In this document: positions 63,313 through 64,000 of the stretch, piece by piece
Numbering within the stretch: the stretch's first letter is position 1
Layout of the letters: each line of letters starts with the position of its first letter
Source: Myroides odoratus
GTDB lineage: Bacteria > Bacteroidota > Bacteroidia > Flavobacteriales > Flavobacteriaceae
Reading direction: 5' to 3'
DNA length: 64,000 bases
NCBI RefSeq assembly: GCF_001549985.1
Contig: NZ_LROZ01000020.1
Span: 1-64,000, forward strand
The notes under the pieces: model-generated
Told to the model about the DNA's origin: nothing
Database searches by the model: none
The model's input: the letters and a program-made list of their open reading frames with translations, nothing else
Translations under genes and position numbers: made by a program

Positions 63313-64000
63313 TTACAATAAGTGAATCTGTTGCTGTGCTGCTTGGGCTCGAACTGCTGCGGGCCATAAACTGACTTGGACTTCGCCAATGTGTTTCTTG
63401 CGCATTAAAAACATGCAAAGTCGCGATTGACCGATTCCACCACCAATACTCAAAGGCACTTGATCTTGTAGCACCAGTTGATGATAGAGCAAGTTCATCC
63501 TGCTACTGGTTTGGGTGAGTGCTAATTGATGCAGTAAGGTTGCTTGATCGACGCGTATTCCCATGGAACTCAACTCGACTGCCTGTTCTAAAACAGGATG
63601 CCAAACCAACAAGTCTCCATTGAGCCCCTTGTATCCATCTTCTGTAGCCGTACTCCAATCGTCGTAATCGGAAGCGCGACTGTCATGAGGGGTTCCATCG
63701 GATAACGGATGGCCTACACCAATAATGAAAACAGCTCCGTGTGCTTTGACGATAGCCTGTTCTCTTTCTTTCGGACTTAACTCCGGGTAGAGTTGCAAGA
63801 GTTGTTCTGCCTGGATAAAAGAAATTGCTTCGGGAAGTATAGGCTCAATCTGAAGCTCTTGCCAAACCATAGCTTCAGTTTCCTTTAACGCTTGGTAAAT
63901 ATGGCGTACAATGGCTTTTAAATAGCTTAAACAGCGGTTGTGTGGAGCTATTCGCAATTCCCAATCCCATTGATCGACGTAAATGGAGTGAATGGGACTA
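63313..64000 (-). CDS. asnA: Aspartate-ammonia ligase (partial, 5' end outside window)
   Basis: Ammonia-dependent asparagine synthetase, class II aminoacyl-tRNA-synthetase-like fold. Only the C-terminal part is in the window; the frame runs on past base 64000 without a start and includes YVDQWDWEL at the edge, a family motif. Other family features are the WSTATEDGYKGLNGD segment and the GGGIGQSRLCMFLM motif 3 near the end. The N-terminal third of the protein is missing, because it lies beyond the window. Confidence 0.93.
   Translation of the reverse strand, partial: SPIHSIYVDQWDWELRIAPHNRCLSYLKAIVRHIYQALKETEAMVWQELQIEPILPEAISFIQAEQLLQLYPELSPKEREQAIVKAHGAVFIIGVGHPLSDGTPHDSRASDYDDWSTATEDGYKGLNGDLLVWHPVLEQAVELSSMGIRVDQATLLHQLALTQTSSRMNLLYHQLVLQDQVPLSIGGGIGQSRLCMFLMRKKHIGEVQVSLWPAAVRAQAAQQQIHLL

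Overview
The window looks like a piece of an AT-rich Bacteroidota chromosome, most likely a flavobacterium (a Myroides-like genome is my best guess, not a proven one). The pointers are: a type VI secretion system of the Bacteroidota-only class (T6SSiii, with TssN/O/P/R and no TssJLM); a protein ending in a type IX secretion (T9SS) type A sorting domain; flavobacterial families such as DUF4837, DUF2480 and DUF3078; promoters of the form TTG-N18-21-TAnnTTTG; and mostly AT-rich leaders without Shine-Dalgarno sequences.

Region 1 (1-5.9 kb) has ybeY and mnmG, with a perfect 16-bp parS-like palindrome at the 3' end of each gene. The second one is the centre of a 32-bp palindrome that also forms the mnmG terminator. 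Non-coding, repeat-rich DNA lies on both sides: T-tracts at 1-723 and a 90-bp tandem repeat at about 3381-3945. A methyltransferase and an OmpH/Skp-like lipoprotein follow.

Region 2 (5.9-18.6 kb) is ordinary core genome: a PIF1-like helicase, DNA polymerase III delta', phosphoglycerate kinase, an MltD-like transglycosylase, a DUF4837 lipoprotein, RNase P protein, an M1 aminopeptidase-like protein, an S8 protease lipoprotein and an MBL-fold hydrolase.

Region 3 is the SUF iron-sulfur pathway in two separate blocks: sufA-B-C-D at 19.1-23.2 kb, and sufS-sufE-DUF59-DUF2480 at 57.9-60.4 kb. Between them lie about 35 kb holding the T6SS, ribonucleotide reductase, haem uptake and an M48 protease.

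Region 4 (23.4-49.3 kb) is the main accessory element. A REC-LuxR regulator is divergent from a long, tightly packed T6SSiii operon: putative tssQ-O-P-R (membrane complex), H (ClpV), E, F, G, N, K, B and C. Hcp (TssD) follows with its own promoter and terminator, then VgrG, a TPR protein, a small two-helix membrane protein, and a 1541-residue PAAR/Rhs effector with an unassigned toxin tip and an overlapping immunity candidate. Downstream is a decayed second Rhs tip with its own overlapping immunity candidate. The two tip/immunity junctions share an identical 18-nt sequence, which suggests tip exchange by recombination.

Region 5 (49.6-57.6 kb) has nrdB-nrdA (class I ribonucleotide reductase; I see no ATP-cone in either subunit), hmuT-U-V-hemS haem uptake and use, and an M48 peptidase. 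Region 6 (57.9-64 kb) has the second SUF block, a DUF3078 protein, a T9SS cargo protein, and the 3' part of asnA cut by the window edge. I saw no tRNA, rRNA, CRISPR array or insertion sequence.
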